A program made the translations under genes and the position numbers. Under the pieces are notes generated by a model, which was not told the DNA's origin, searched no databases, and worked only from the letters and a program-made list of their open reading frames with translations. A stretch of DNA of 64,000 bases. Source: Fluviicola sp. (GTDB lineage Bacteria > Bacteroidota > Bacteroidia > Flavobacteriales_D > Crocinitomicaceae). This document shows positions 43,839 to 53,045 of this stretch, piece after piece. The DNA lies in the NCBI RefSeq assembly GCF_029266855.1, contig NZ_JAQSWB010000001.1, positions 558,001 through 622,000 on the forward strand. The letters are read 5' to 3'. The stretch's first letter is position 1. Each line of letters starts with the position of its first letter.

Positions 43839-45725
43839 TTATTGAATTATCATGATTTTACCTATTTCAACAAATCCGTTCTCCGAGTTGATTTGATAAG
43901 TGTATGTTCCACTGTGCCATTGATCTGCCTTAATTATTAATTGCTGCATGTTTGAATCCAGTGTTTCTTCAAAAACAACTTCACCCAATGAGTTCAGAAC
44001 CAGAACCTCCTTTTTAACTCCCAGTAACTGCTGTGAAAACAGAACCTGGAACATATCGGAGGCCGGATTAGGGAAAATGCGAATCAATGAATTAGAATCT
44101 TCATCTGCTATTCCTGCGGTTGAAGAGATCGTAAAACAGGTGTCCAGTTCACAAGCATTCGCATCTGAAACTTCAAGACAATATTCTCCCGGAACGGCTG
44201 TCATTACCGGGGAAGTTGTGTTGTCCTCCCAAAGAAAAGAATAGGGAGCAACACCCCCCTGTGTGCTTAGTGTGATCGTTCCGTTACATGTTGAACAAAC
44301 AGCATTAACCACCGAAGCAGAAACACTAAGAGGAAGCGGTTCCGTTAGTGTGTAATCCGCATTGTAAATGCAATTGTGAGCATCCAAAACTACCAGATCA
44401 TAATCTCCGGCAGAAAGGTTTAAAGCCGCAGGCCCTGTCTGACTAATCCCATTTCCCGTCCATGAAATCGAGTAGGGCGCGGTTCCTCCGCTTACAGAAA
44501 CGTGAATGCTTCCTTCAGAACCGGAATTACAAAGGATATGTGCAAGTGAGTCGGTCACCAAAAAAGCGGAAACTGATTGAATACTGAATGAAGAATCGGC
44601 TGAGCAGCCCACAGCATCTGATAAATTTACCTCATAAGTTCCTCCATCCAGGTTATTCAAATCCTGTGTGAGCTCACCATTAGACCAGGAATACTGGATC
44701 AAACCGGAACCACCTGTTATTGTCAAATCAATTTCCCCTGTACTATCGGGGCAATCCGGTTGTATAACAGAAGCGCCAAGAGCCATTCCCGGGTAAACCA
44801 ATAGATGAGTTGTATCCAAACCATTAATTACCGGATCACTGGATTTAATTCGCAAGAGGTAATTTGCACTGGCCGTACCGGCCGGAATAAATCCGTTAAT
44901 CGTGCCTGTATTGGAATTGCTGTTCAAGGTGCCTAAAATCAAAGGGGCAGAAAAATCCCCTGAAGCATCCGACAATTCTAAGGAATAGCTGTTTCCGGCA
45001 TTAAAAACTCCGGCAGAGTTAAAAGTAACCTGCACACTGTCGCTCAAAAGCGAGGAAACGCAAGTCGCATTATTTGATTGAACCACAGGAGCTGTTATTG
45101 AATTCGTAGTTACGCTTATTGCTTTCCCGTAAACCGCGCTATTATTGATCAGTTTCATAGTTCCCAGGGTACTGGCCGCGTGCCATGCTACCAGGCGGAA
45201 AACAACTGTATCGCCGGCAGCAACCGAAATAGGAGCGGGAGGAATAAATGACAAAATAGTAGTCGGGCTGTTTGTAGGATGCTGGATTACCCGTACACCG
45301 GAAACAACAGAAGTGAAAACATTACCGGTACCGGCTGATTTATATTGAAGGATACAGGAATCAGGTCCTGAAGCAGATCTTCCGAGAATTAGTACCAAAC
45401 TATCAATTTCAGCTGTTGCAGTACTTGTTGCGCTAACAGAGAACGTGAGGTATTGATTGGCTGTGACAGCGGCATTGGCAGAAGGATTATTCCATTTACT
45501 TGAATTGATTCCATCTGCAGCTGTTGAAAAAGTATTTCCGGATCCACGAGTGATTTGTGTAAATGTGACTCCCGGAGCCGAAGGAATTGTTGCAAAGGAG
45601 TTAGTTGGAGTTGATACCCAGCCAGAGTAGGTATTCGGGCTAAATAGTGTTTGAGCTTTTAAATTAGTTGTACTCATTCCAAAAACAGAAATGAGCATCA
45701 TTAACATCAGGTACTTTTTTTTCAT
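43839..45725 (-). CDS. SprB-repeat protein with T9SS type A sorting domain
   Basis: 628 residues, signal peptide ending near LKAQ. After a beta-rich N-terminal half there are three SprB-type repeats (about 325-545), recognisable from GGSGLIQYSWSNG, GGTAPYSISWTG and GGVAPYSFLWEDN, each ending in a ...CS/CI/CE cysteine segment. The C-terminal 75 residues (RIFPNPASDMFQVLF to IMIIQ) are the type IX sorting domain. SprB itself is the gliding adhesin of Flavobacterium; this shorter protein may be a surface adhesin or wall-associated cargo. Confidence 0.9.
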   Translation of the reverse strand: MKKKYLMLMMLISVFGMSTTNLKAQTLFSPNTYSGWVSTPTNSFATIPSAPGVTFTQITRGSGNTFSTAADGINSSKWNNPSANAAVTANQYLTFSVSATSTATAEIDSLVLILGRSASGPDSCILQYKSAGTGNVFTSVVSGVRVIQHPTNSPTTILSFIPPAPISVAAGDTVVFRLVAWHAASTLGTMKLINNSAVYGKAISVTTNSITAPVVQSNNATCVSSLLSDSVQVTFNSAGVFNAGNSYSLELSDASGDFSAPLILGTLNSNSNTGTINGFIPAGTASANYLLRIKSSDPVINGLDTTHLLVYPGMALGASVIQPDCPDSTGEIDLTITGGSGLIQYSWSNGELTQDLNNLDGGTYEVNLSDAVGCSADSSFSIQSVSAFLVTDSLAHILCNSGSEGSIHVSVSGGTAPYSISWTGNGISQTGPAALNLSAGDYDLVVLDAHNCIYNADYTLTEPLPLSVSASVVNAVCSTCNGTITLSTQGGVAPYSFLWEDNTTSPVMTAVPGEYCLEVSDANACELDTCFTISSTAGIADEDSNSLIRIFPNPASDMFQVLFSQQLLGVKKEVLVLNSLGEVVFEETLDSNMQQLIIKADQWHSGTYTYQINSENGFVEIGKIMIIQ

Positions 45726-45748
45726 TTTAAAGAACTTAAATAAAGAAT

Positions 45749-45782
45749 TAAAAAGAGCTCTTCCGCCGAAACGGAAGAACTC
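45749..45782 (-). terminator. intrinsic terminator of the lamin-tail gene
   Basis: GAGCTCTTCCG and CGGAAGAACTC pair around CCGAAA with one mismatch; on the minus strand a run of five T follows. Confidence 0.8.
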
Positions 45783-45812
45783 CTCATAGTAGTCAGATAA
45801 ATTATCGAATAA

Positions 45813-47771
45813 CTATTTTTCTGTTTTAATCACGCGAAGCGTTTGGTTTTCAGAAGCAGATGTAATGCGGATAATGTAAGTTCCGGCAGTCAATTTTGAC
45901 AAATCAGCCTGCAAACGGTGTGTTCCTTTTACTAAGTATTCGTTAGCAAGGATCATGCGCTCTTTTCCTGAAAGATCAAACACTACTACCGATACATTTT
46001 CATCAGAATCCGTTGTGAATGACAATGTTGACACCCCGTTAGTAGGATTCGGGAACAATTCAGCTAATGTTCCGTTTGCAGTTGTCGTTGTAATACCACG
46101 AGCTTCACCACAACCATCTGCATTTACATTTACTGCGAATGTTGTACTGCCACCACAATTATTAAATGTGCAGAAAGTTCCGCTTACAGTAACAACCGAG
46201 TTCACTGTACCGATCTCAATATTCGCACAATTACCAGTTGTGGACAATACAGCTGCATCACCAGTAGTTACAGTGAAATTATAAGCCGATGCTCCGATGC
46301 TATGAGATCCAAGACCTGTAACATTATCAACAGAAAGTGTATCCCACTCCGTGAACAATGTTGGAAAACCTCCAATTCCTGCCAAATCAGGATTTACTGT
46401 AATTCCTGAATAAACGCACGGTTTTCTTACCAATGTTTTGTTTTCTGTAGACCAACGGTATGTAGTGCTTAAAGTATCAGCATCTCTCCATGCAGATCCC
46501 GGATCATGTCCTACAGAACCAAAAATATCTGCAGTTGCAGCAGCAGTTACATTGAATAATACCAATGCATCATCCCCGTTGAATTGCAGGTCAGCAGAAA
46601 ACAAATCTGGTGTTCCACTCCAAACTGTTGCACTTGGGTGAGCAACTACATATGCGTCACCAGCAGCCAATGTTCCTGAAAGTGCGATTGTATAAGTCGG
46701 AGCTCCCGATAAGGATGCACCGTTGTGGTAAGCTCTTAACTCGTATCCCGATAAATTTACACTTGCACATGTACCGTTGAAAATTTCAACATACTTATTC
46801 AATCCGCTTCCTTCCACATATTGAGAGAAGATCAGGTCTTTTGCTGCTACAGTCACACATGCCTGAGCAACATCTTCCGGACAACCCTGAACACCTCTTG
46901 ATTGACAAAACTGAGCTTGCGGATAAACCAATACGTACTCTTGCCCCGAAATAGCCTCACAACCATCTTCATTGCTTACAGTAACATAATAAGTTCCGGA
47001 ACCTGTCGGTGAAAACACATCCGAATCTGCTCCTGCAATAGAACCATCCTGGTTGAACCATTGGTAAATCGGATTGTCAAGGTCAGTTGTAGCCGTTAAC
47101 ACCGGCATTGTACTTCCTGCACACAGAATTGTTGATCCCGTAACAGCAATAGTCGCCGTTGGCTCTCCACAAGAAGTAGTTGACCCGCACGTCATTGCGA
47201 TATCATCCACTCTGAATTGCGGATTAGAACTGGAAGTCCCGACCAAAGTGCTGCGAAAACGCACGCGCAGGTTTGGCACCAAAGCTCCCGCAGGCAAAGC
47301 CGCTGCTACTTTATACCATTTTGCAGTTCCGGTACCTGTTGGCAAGGCAGGAAAGCTGATTGAACTCCAGCTAGCCCCATTGTCGTTACTGTATTCCAAT
47401 ACAAGGAAGTCAATTCCATTGGAAGCATTTGTTGTTTTAAACAAACCGAAGCGGATAGAGTCACTTACCGAACACGACCCAGCATTAATTCCCTGAATCT
47501 CAAAATCCTCCTGTGCCTGAATCAAGGTATTGTAACTTCCGGAAGCACCAGTATAGCCGGTTGACGGAGAAGTTATTCTCATATCAGCAGTTCCGGAATA
47601 CGTAAGTGATACCAAATCAAAATTACCGGCAGTTTCCCTGGCAGCAATTGTTTGAGTACCGCTTCCCACAGTTCCCATCGTTTCCACAAATTGTCCATTT
47701 GCGACAAATCCCATCATTGCGATTGCACTGGTAGCAATCAACTGTTTTAGTGTGTTGTTTTTTTTCTTCAT
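45813..47771 (-). CDS. lamin-tail-domain protein with T9SS type A sorting domain
   Basis: 652 residues, signal peptide ending near FVANGQ. An Ig-like segment (about 205-290) precedes a lamin-tail domain (about 310-430) with KYVEIFNGTCASVNLSGYEL and FNGDDALVLFN. The C-terminal sorting domain runs from LFPNPTNGVSTLSF to RVIKTEK. Lamin-tail domains occur in secreted nucleases and adhesins; no nuclease motif is present here. It follows its own terminator and is upstream of the SprB-repeat gene. Confidence 0.9.
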   Translation of the reverse strand: MKKKNNTLKQLIATSAIAMMGFVANGQFVETMGTVGSGTQTIAARETAGNFDLVSLTYSGTADMRITSPSTGYTGASGSYNTLIQAQEDFEIQGINAGSCSVSDSIRFGLFKTTNASNGIDFLVLEYSNDNGASWSSISFPALPTGTGTAKWYKVAAALPAGALVPNLRVRFRSTLVGTSSSNPQFRVDDIAMTCGSTTSCGEPTATIAVTGSTILCAGSTMPVLTATTDLDNPIYQWFNQDGSIAGADSDVFSPTGSGTYYVTVSNEDGCEAISGQEYVLVYPQAQFCQSRGVQGCPEDVAQACVTVAAKDLIFSQYVEGSGLNKYVEIFNGTCASVNLSGYELRAYHNGASLSGAPTYTIALSGTLAAGDAYVVAHPSATVWSGTPDLFSADLQFNGDDALVLFNVTAAATADIFGSVGHDPGSAWRDADTLSTTYRWSTENKTLVRKPCVYSGITVNPDLAGIGGFPTLFTEWDTLSVDNVTGLGSHSIGASAYNFTVTTGDAAVLSTTGNCANIEIGTVNSVVTVSGTFCTFNNCGGSTTFAVNVNADGCGEARGITTTTANGTLAELFPNPTNGVSTLSFTTDSDENVSVVVFDLSGKERMILANEYLVKGTHRLQADLSKLTAGTYIIRITSASENQTLRVIKTEK

Positions 47772-48139
47772 GACTTTTCCTTATTAAAGTGAATAATGGT
47801 TTCGAAACCGAAGTAAAGTTACAAGCAACTGATTTTAAAGGTTTAAAGTCAATAACAACAATGTTTTAAGTTTTTCGATAGATTGGAAGCTATATTAATT
47901 TTCAACAAACTATTTGGAACAAAAAATCGTTTTAGATATGAGAAAATACGTTTGAGCAATGTGTACTTTCTTTTAAAACGAATGAAGAATAAAATCTTGG
48001 ACTAATTTTTGGAATATATAAGAAGTGGTTAATTCCGGAATCCGGTTTGATTTTGCTTGTTGGATTTTTCGTTAAAAACAGGTTCTGTTTTCAATTATTC
48101 ACGGTTTCTCAAAAAATAAACACACACGTAATCAATCAT
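47772..48139. other. 368-base intergenic region
   Basis: AT-rich, no gene. A TAACTTTA box (minus strand, about 47814-47821) and a GGTTTCGAAACC palindrome (47798-47809) lie upstream of the lamin-tail gene and may form its promoter region. Nothing else is recognisable. Confidence 0.4.
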
Positions 48140-48670
48140 TTACATTCCGTCAACAAGATTCATAAAAGAGTTTGTAAATTGTTCCAATTCGGATTGGGTT
48201 TCGGAATCAGTCAGTTGTCCGGACATTGAAATTTTACTTTTTATCCCGGAAATCAGAAGGGTGGTTTCATCAATAAATTGTGCCATTAATGTACGCATGA
48301 TCAGCTGCAATTCTTCGTGAGCTTTTTCTCCCTGGGCAGAGGCGGTGATCAATCCTGTTGGTTTATCTGAGAAAATGGTGGTTGATACACACCATTCGAT
48401 TGCATTTTTTAGTCCGCTGGGAATACTGAACACATATTCCGGAGTACAAATGATAATTCCATCCGCTTGTTCGATCTGCTTTCTAAAATTGACTACTTCC
48501 TCCGGGGGATTATTTACGGATAATTCAGGATCGAAGTGGGGAAGAGATTTCAATTCATTGAAAAGAATCCATTCGAAATCCTTCCCGGTTTCTTTTGCCA
48601 GGAACTCAATTAATCGTTGATTGGCAGAGTTTTCGCTTGCGCTTCCGATGATTGCGAGGACTGTTTTCAT
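48140..48670 (-). CDS. NADPH-dependent FMN reductase family protein
   Basis: 176 residues from ATG 48670; 22 additional upstream codons (to 48736) are unrelated to the family. A flavodoxin-like fold starts LAIIGSASENSANQRLIEF (FMN-phosphate loop), with GIIICTPEYVFSIPSGLKNA (PEY motif) near 70. It reduces quinones, azo compounds or flavin. A near-consensus TATCTTTT box lies four bases before the ATG, so this gene may also be leaderless. Confidence 0.9.
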   Translation of the reverse strand: MKTVLAIIGSASENSANQRLIEFLAKETGKDFEWILFNELKSLPHFDPELSVNNPPEEVVNFRKQIEQADGIIICTPEYVFSIPSGLKNAIEWCVSTTIFSDKPTGLITASAQGEKAHEELQLIMRTLMAQFIDETTLLISGIKSKISMSGQLTDSETQSELEQFTNSFMNLVDGM

Positions 48671-48771
48671 TCTTAAAAGATAGGAGACTTTAGACGAAAG
48701 ACTCAAGACAAAATGAAGATTGAAATAAAAATTCAAGTCTTCTGTCTTACATATCGAGTCTTAAGTCTTCG

Positions 48772-51060
48772 TTAATTCCCACTCTCCAAACGTTTCTGGC
48801 GCTGCATCGGATTTTCGTTGCTTTGTTTTTGTTGAAACAACTGGAACCGTGTTGGCTTTGAAGCAGGAGGGAAGGAGTTGTTATTCACATCACAATCTGC
48901 TGTTTCCAAAAAGGGATCCAATTGGAATGAGGCAACCGGTTTATCGAAGATCAGCACTTTTGTCACCGTAATATCGTCCATTCTCCAGATTTCAGCAGGA
49001 ATACGCACTTCCTGGGTAGAACCGTCTTCAAATTTTGCCTGAATGATCAGAGGAGTTACCAAACCACCTTTATTTGTGAAAGCCAGTTCATAGAACTGTT
49101 TTTTGGAATCCAGCAACTTCTTTTGCTCAGGAGTCAGTTTTGCCTGGAGATCATCGTATTCTTTTTTATCCAAACGATCCACCTTATAAATATCTCTTTT
49201 CGCATAGAAGTCATCGATCGTAGTATCTCTCTCGTTAACAGTTTGTTTAATCGATTCTTTATTCCGGATATCTCCGATGAACTGCGGTTTTGAATCGGCT
49301 TCTTTTTTACTTTCCGCTTTTTCAATTTCAGGATTATTTGAATTCAATTCGAACTGTTTTACATAGTCAAGCGATACATCAACATATTCCGTTGAATAAA
49401 ACCAACCTCTCCAGAACCAATCCAAATCCACACCTGAGGCATCTTCCATAGTTCGGAACAGATCAGCAGGAGTAGGATGTTTGAACTTCCAGCGCTCGCA
49501 ATAAGTTTTGAATGCAAAATCGAATAATTCACGTCCCATTACTGTTTCGCGCAAGATATTCAGGGCTGTAGCCGGTTTACCGTAAGCATTGTTTCCGAAT
49601 TGCCAAATCGATTCGGAATTGGTCATGATCGGAGAAATGAATTTTTGGTCGCCGCGCATGTAATCCGTGATCATAGCAGCCGGACCTCTTCGTGAAGGAT
49701 AACCGCGTTCCCATTCCTGTTCTGTCAGGTATTGAACGAAAGTATTCAAGCCTTCATCCATCCAGGACCACTGACGCTCATCCGAATTGATGATCATTGG
49801 AAAAAAGTTATGTCCGACTTCGTGGATAATCACACCCCACATACCGTATTTTGTTTGCTCCGAATAGGTTCCGTCTTCGTTCGGACGTCCGCCGTTGAAA
49901 CAAATCATCGGGTATTCCATTCCGATTTGATTCGAATGAACAGAAATTGCAACCGGATAAGGGTAATCGATCGTGTATTTTGAATAAGTCTGAATGGTAT
50001 GAGCTACCAGTTTCGTTGAATAGCGTTCCCACAGCGGATTTCCTTCTTTCGGATAAAAAGACATGCATAAGATATTCTTGCCTTTCACAACTGTATTTTG
50101 TGCATCCCACATGAATTTACGGGAAGTAGCAAAAGCAAAATCACGTACGTTTTTCGCCTTAAAGGTCCAGGTTTTAGTAGCCGTTGCTTTGTTCTTTTCT
50201 GCGTTCTCAGCTTCGGCTTGGGTTACTATTAAAACCGGAGTATTGGAAGTTTTCGCTTTTTCCATCCGCTGTTTTTGTTCAGCCGTCATCACAGAAGCGC
50301 CATTTTGCAATTCACCAGTTCCGGCCACCACGTGATCGGAAGGAACCGTAATTGAAACCTCGTAATCACCAAACGGAAGAGTGAATTCTCCTTTGCCCAA
50401 AAACTGTTTGTTCTGCCAACCCTCTACGTCATTATAGACGCACATTCTAGGGAAGAACTGAGCGATTGTATACAAGTAGTTATTATCCTTTTCAAAATAT
50501 TCATAGCCTGATCTTCCCCCGAATTTCATCCGATCATTGATATTGTACCACCATTTAATCCGGAAAGAGATGCTTTGTTTTGGTCCGAGCGGTTTTGCCG
50601 GATCGATCCGCATCATGGTTTTATTGATCGCATAACGCATTTTTTCTCCATTTACCGTAGCAACCATTTCGATATTGAATCCGCCTTCAAAAGTCATCAA
50701 TTTACGCTCTACATCTTTTATCGACTGGAAATCCTCCATTTTCTCCACTGCAATCAGTTTGCTGTCGGAATCCGGTTTGAAGATGTTTTGGTCCAGCTGC
50801 AGCCACAAATATTCAAGCACATCCGGTGAATTATTTGTGTAAGTTATTACCTCTTCTCCACGAATCATTTGTTTGGTATCATCCAAAGTCAGACTCATTT
50901 TGTAATCTGCCTTTTGCTGGTAATAACCATGTCCCGGAGCTCCTGCCGCAGTGCGGTATTCATTAGGAGTCGGAAGTTCTATATCCAATTGAGCAAATTT
51001 TGTTTGTGCAGAAACGTTTAATGCCGAAAGGACAAGAGAGAGAGAAAGGATTTTTTTCAT
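48772..51060 (-). CDS. M1 family metallopeptidase
   Basis: 762 residues with signal peptide MKKILSLSLVLSALNVSAQ. The zinc site is IIHEVGHNFFPM near residue 415 (HExxH), with the downstream Glu in WSWMDEGLNTFVQYL 19 residues on. It is an aminopeptidase-like exported enzyme; the GAMEN-type exopeptidase loop appears as GMEYPMICFNGG. The C-terminus lacks T9SS features, so it is probably periplasmic or in the outer membrane. A DUF6702 gene lies two bases upstream, so they form an operon. Confidence 0.93.
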   Translation of the reverse strand: MKKILSLSLVLSALNVSAQTKFAQLDIELPTPNEYRTAAGAPGHGYYQQKADYKMSLTLDDTKQMIRGEEVITYTNNSPDVLEYLWLQLDQNIFKPDSDSKLIAVEKMEDFQSIKDVERKLMTFEGGFNIEMVATVNGEKMRYAINKTMMRIDPAKPLGPKQSISFRIKWWYNINDRMKFGGRSGYEYFEKDNNYLYTIAQFFPRMCVYNDVEGWQNKQFLGKGEFTLPFGDYEVSITVPSDHVVAGTGELQNGASVMTAEQKQRMEKAKTSNTPVLIVTQAEAENAEKNKATATKTWTFKAKNVRDFAFATSRKFMWDAQNTVVKGKNILCMSFYPKEGNPLWERYSTKLVAHTIQTYSKYTIDYPYPVAISVHSNQIGMEYPMICFNGGRPNEDGTYSEQTKYGMWGVIIHEVGHNFFPMIINSDERQWSWMDEGLNTFVQYLTEQEWERGYPSRRGPAAMITDYMRGDQKFISPIMTNSESIWQFGNNAYGKPATALNILRETVMGRELFDFAFKTYCERWKFKHPTPADLFRTMEDASGVDLDWFWRGWFYSTEYVDVSLDYVKQFELNSNNPEIEKAESKKEADSKPQFIGDIRNKESIKQTVNERDTTIDDFYAKRDIYKVDRLDKKEYDDLQAKLTPEQKKLLDSKKQFYELAFTNKGGLVTPLIIQAKFEDGSTQEVRIPAEIWRMDDITVTKVLIFDKPVASFQLDPFLETADCDVNNNSFPPASKPTRFQLFQQKQSNENPMQRQKRLESGN

Positions 51061-51062
51061 AA

Positions 51063-51563
51063 TTACAGGGTTATGATTTCTGTAGGTTTTGTGGGTAAGA
51101 ATACAGCTGTTTGTTTGTGTGAATTGCGAATAAATGTGACTTTGTTTTGCTGATTCGGGAAAGATTCCATCAGCAGGTCGAACTTAAAAGCAAGTGATTT
51201 CATTAATTCAAGGGGTTCACTTTCCATGTAAACGTAAAGCAAGCCGGTAGGCAGAACATCAAATCCGATTAATTTCAATACAACAGGTGAATTATCTGCA
51301 GTGATACTGAATCCAGTTGACAGATGTGATTCGAGTTGTTTTTTGAAACCGGGATTCTGTGATTGATTTTCAATGTGTTTATCCAGAAGGATTCCCGATC
51401 TTTTCATATCGGATTCGAGATCGTGTGCACTCATTTCGAGAGTAATCTCCAGTTTTCGGGTCGATCCGTTGTATTCTACTTCGCCAAAAGCAAAATAATA
51501 CTCGTGCGCATTCGCTGAAAACAAAACAGAAATAAATGCAAAGACTGCGACGAGCTTCTTCAT
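51063..51563 (-). CDS. DUF6702-type exported protein
   Basis: 166 residues with signal peptide MKKLVAVFAFISVLFSANA. It begins HEYYFAFGEVEYN and ends QTAVFLPTKP, as in DUF6702. The family regularly neighbours M1 peptidase genes in Bacteroidota, as here (two-base gap). A perfect promoter box precedes it, so it heads the operon. Function unknown. Confidence 0.85.
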   Translation of the reverse strand: MKKLVAVFAFISVLFSANAHEYYFAFGEVEYNGSTRKLEITLEMSAHDLESDMKRSGILLDKHIENQSQNPGFKKQLESHLSTGFSITADNSPVVLKLIGFDVLPTGLLYVYMESEPLELMKSLAFKFDLLMESFPNQQNKVTFIRNSHKQTAVFLPTKPTEIITL

Positions 51564-51580
51564 AAAGTAGAATATTGAAG

Positions 51581-51588
51581 CAAAAATA
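51581..51588 (-). promoter_or_regulatory. -7 promoter box of the DUF6702-M1 peptidase operon
   Basis: TATTTTTG on the minus strand, with a predicted leader of about 13 bases. Confidence 0.6.
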
Positions 51589-51680
51589 GCAGAATGCTTT
51601 TAGAAGTGAGTCGAAATTTGACTAAAGGGGGAATATTCGGGTTAAGCAGGTAAAAAAAGAGGATAAAGTTCAAATAATTA

Positions 51681-51718
51681 CGAATTACGTCCCGATAGCT
51701 ATCGGGATACGAATTACG
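51681..51718. repeat. palindrome flanked by direct repeats
   Basis: An 18-bp perfect palindrome (51690-51707) with core CCCGATAGCTATCGGG is flanked by CGAATTACG on both sides (51681-51689 and 51710-51718). A degraded half-copy (CCCGATAGCTAT) occurs near 43698. It lies between the aldolase stop and the DUF6702 operon. Confidence 0.6.
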
Positions 51719-51758
51719 AATTACTTGAACTTTAAATATTTCTCTAATCTATTGCGGA

Positions 51759-52415
51759 TTATTTATTCCCTTTTGCGTGATCAGCCAGGAATTGAGCCAA
51801 TCCGTTATCCGTTAAAGGATGTTTTGCCAAAGCCAGGATTGCGCTAAGAGGACCTGTCATAACATCCGAACCAATTTCTGCACATTGAATAATATGCATC
51901 GGGTGACGGATAGATGCAGCAAGTATCTCCGTTTCGAATCCGTAGTTATCAAAAATGATTCGAATTTGCTGGATAAGATCCAAGCCATTTGTAGAAACGT
52001 CATCCAAACGTCCGACAAAAGGAGAAACGTAAGAAGCACCTGCCTTTGCTGCCAATAATGCTTGTCCGGCACTAAAGATCAATGTACAGTTCGTCTTGAT
52101 TCCTTTGGATGAAAAGTATTTGATAGCTTTAATACCTTCCGGGATCATCGGGATCTTCACTACGATATTTTTGTGCAATTCCGCTAAAGCTTCACCTTCA
52201 CGGATCATGCCTTCGAAATCAGTTGCGATTACTTCTGCACTTACCGGTCCGTCTACAATTTTGCAGATATCCACGTAGTGTCTCAAAATATTGTTTTGAC
52301 CTGTGATTCCTTCTTTAGCCATTAAAGACGGGTTTGTTGTAACACCGTCCAAAATTCCCAAATCATTTGCCTCACGAATGTCGCTCAGGTTTGCTGTATC
52401 AATGAAAAATTTCAT
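51759..52415 (-). CDS. transaldolase/fructose-6-phosphate aldolase-like enzyme
   Basis: 218 residues, the short TalC/FSA type. The Schiff-base Lys is in [16 protein letters not shown] near 86; [13 protein letters not shown] near 25 and SPFVGRLDD near 130 are the other signatures. It either transfers dihydroxyacetone in the pentose phosphate pathway or cleaves fructose 6-phosphate; the sequence does not separate the two. It has a perfect promoter box. Ribulose-phosphate 3-epimerase is encoded about 3.5 kb away. Confidence 0.92.
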   Translation of the reverse strand: MKFFIDTANLSDIREANDLGILDGVTTNPSLMAKEGITGQNNILRHYVDICKIVDGPVSAEVIATDFEGMIREGEALAELHKNIVVKIPMIPEGIKAIKYFSSKGIKTNCTLIFSAGQALLAAKAGASYVSPFVGRLDDVSTNGLDLIQQIRIIFDNYGFETEILAASIRHPMHIIQCAEIGSDVMTGPLSAILALAKHPLTDNGLAQFLADHAKGNK

Positions 52416-52434
52416 GTTTGTTTTTATTTGAGAA

Positions 52435-52442
52435 CAAAGATA
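52435..52442 (-). promoter_or_regulatory. -7 promoter box of the aldolase gene
   Basis: TATCTTTG on the minus strand, with a predicted start near 52430 and a 15-base leader. Confidence 0.6.
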
Positions 52443-52492
52443 AACTCATTTAATAAGTAATTGTGCTTTCCCTTGTTAAATCCTTCACACTT

Positions 52493-52558
52493 CCATACTT
52501 CCCTCATACTATATCCGTACTTGATCCATACTTGATCTATGCTTTACCCATATGTGAA
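52493..52558. repeat. six-unit 11-bp tandem repeat
   Basis: Six consecutive 11-base units with consensus CCATACTTGAT: CCATACTTCCC, TCATACTATAT, CCGTACTTGAT, CCATACTTGAT, CTATGCTTTAC, CCATATGTGAA. It lies 50-116 bases upstream of the aldolase -7 box. The near-helical period could place protein sites on one face of the DNA. Confidence 0.7.
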
Positions 52559-52611
52559 GATCGGGAGAGGGTGTGTGTTCAAGATTGGACAGATTTAAGC
52601 AAATTAAATTT

Positions 52612-52635
52612 GACGTAATTCCGCAATATTACGAC
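52612..52635. repeat. repeated hairpin sequence, copy 2
   Basis: GACGTAAT-TCCGCA-ATATTACG repeats 22 bases of the hairpin at 19755-19780 without change. CGTAAT and ATTACG form the stem. Confidence 0.55.
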
Positions 52636-52833
52636 CGGCTTAAATAATCACTTTAAATAAATTCGAATCAGCCATAACTGGCGGGGATCTCAGAAGCTAA
52701 ACAAAAAAAAATAAACATGCGTTTAATCAGTTGATCTTATTGTTTCCTTTTATCGGACTTGAAAGAGAGGGATAGCCAAAGAGGGAATAAAAAAAAAAGA
52801 AATTGAACCTCCGGAAAATTAGGCAAAAAAAGA

Positions 52834-52931
52834 GGGGTAAGCTACTCTTATCGCACCGCTACAACCTCATACCTTTGCTACGTTCCCGTCCTGGAGGATT
52901 AAGAGGGAGCTGGTCGTAAAAGACTTACCCC
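52834..52931 (-). ncRNA. ffs: small bacterial signal recognition particle RNA (4.5S type)
   Basis: About 98 bases on the minus strand. The ends GGGGTAAG (52931-52924) and CTTACCCC (52841-52834) close the hairpin. The centre has the SRP domain IV signature: CCAGG, apical stem ACG-GGAA-CGT with a GGAA tetraloop, then AGCA and AAGGTA. It pairs with Ffh to target membrane proteins to YidC/Sec. No Alu domain is present. Exact ends are inferred from the pairing. Confidence 0.88.
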
Positions 52932-52935
52932 GCCG

Positions 52936-52943
52936 CAAAATTA
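52936..52943 (-). promoter_or_regulatory. -7 promoter box of the SRP RNA gene
   Basis: TAATTTTG on the minus strand; four bases (CGGC) separate it from the first paired base of the RNA at 52931, which fixes the start position relative to the box. Confidence 0.7.
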
Positions 52944-53045
52944 GTGTTTTCTCAGAGATAATGAACTCAAAAAGCGATTTTTTCTCAAATGATTTGATTC
53001 GACGGGTTAATCAACTCACAATCAAACGAGTGAATTGTTGATTTA

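Larger units (their letters stand above)
52416..53045. other. 630-base intergenic region with SRP RNA and repeats
   Basis: No protein gene. From left to right it holds the aldolase promoter, the 11-bp tandem repeat (52493-52558), a copy of a repeated hairpin (52612-52635), an A-rich stretch and the SRP RNA gene with its promoter (52834-52943). Confidence 0.7.

Noticed and set aside
52834-52931. 6S RNA or a riboswitch instead of SRP RNA
   Set aside because: It is too short for 6S RNA, and the GGAA-capped domain IV signature is specific to SRP RNA.
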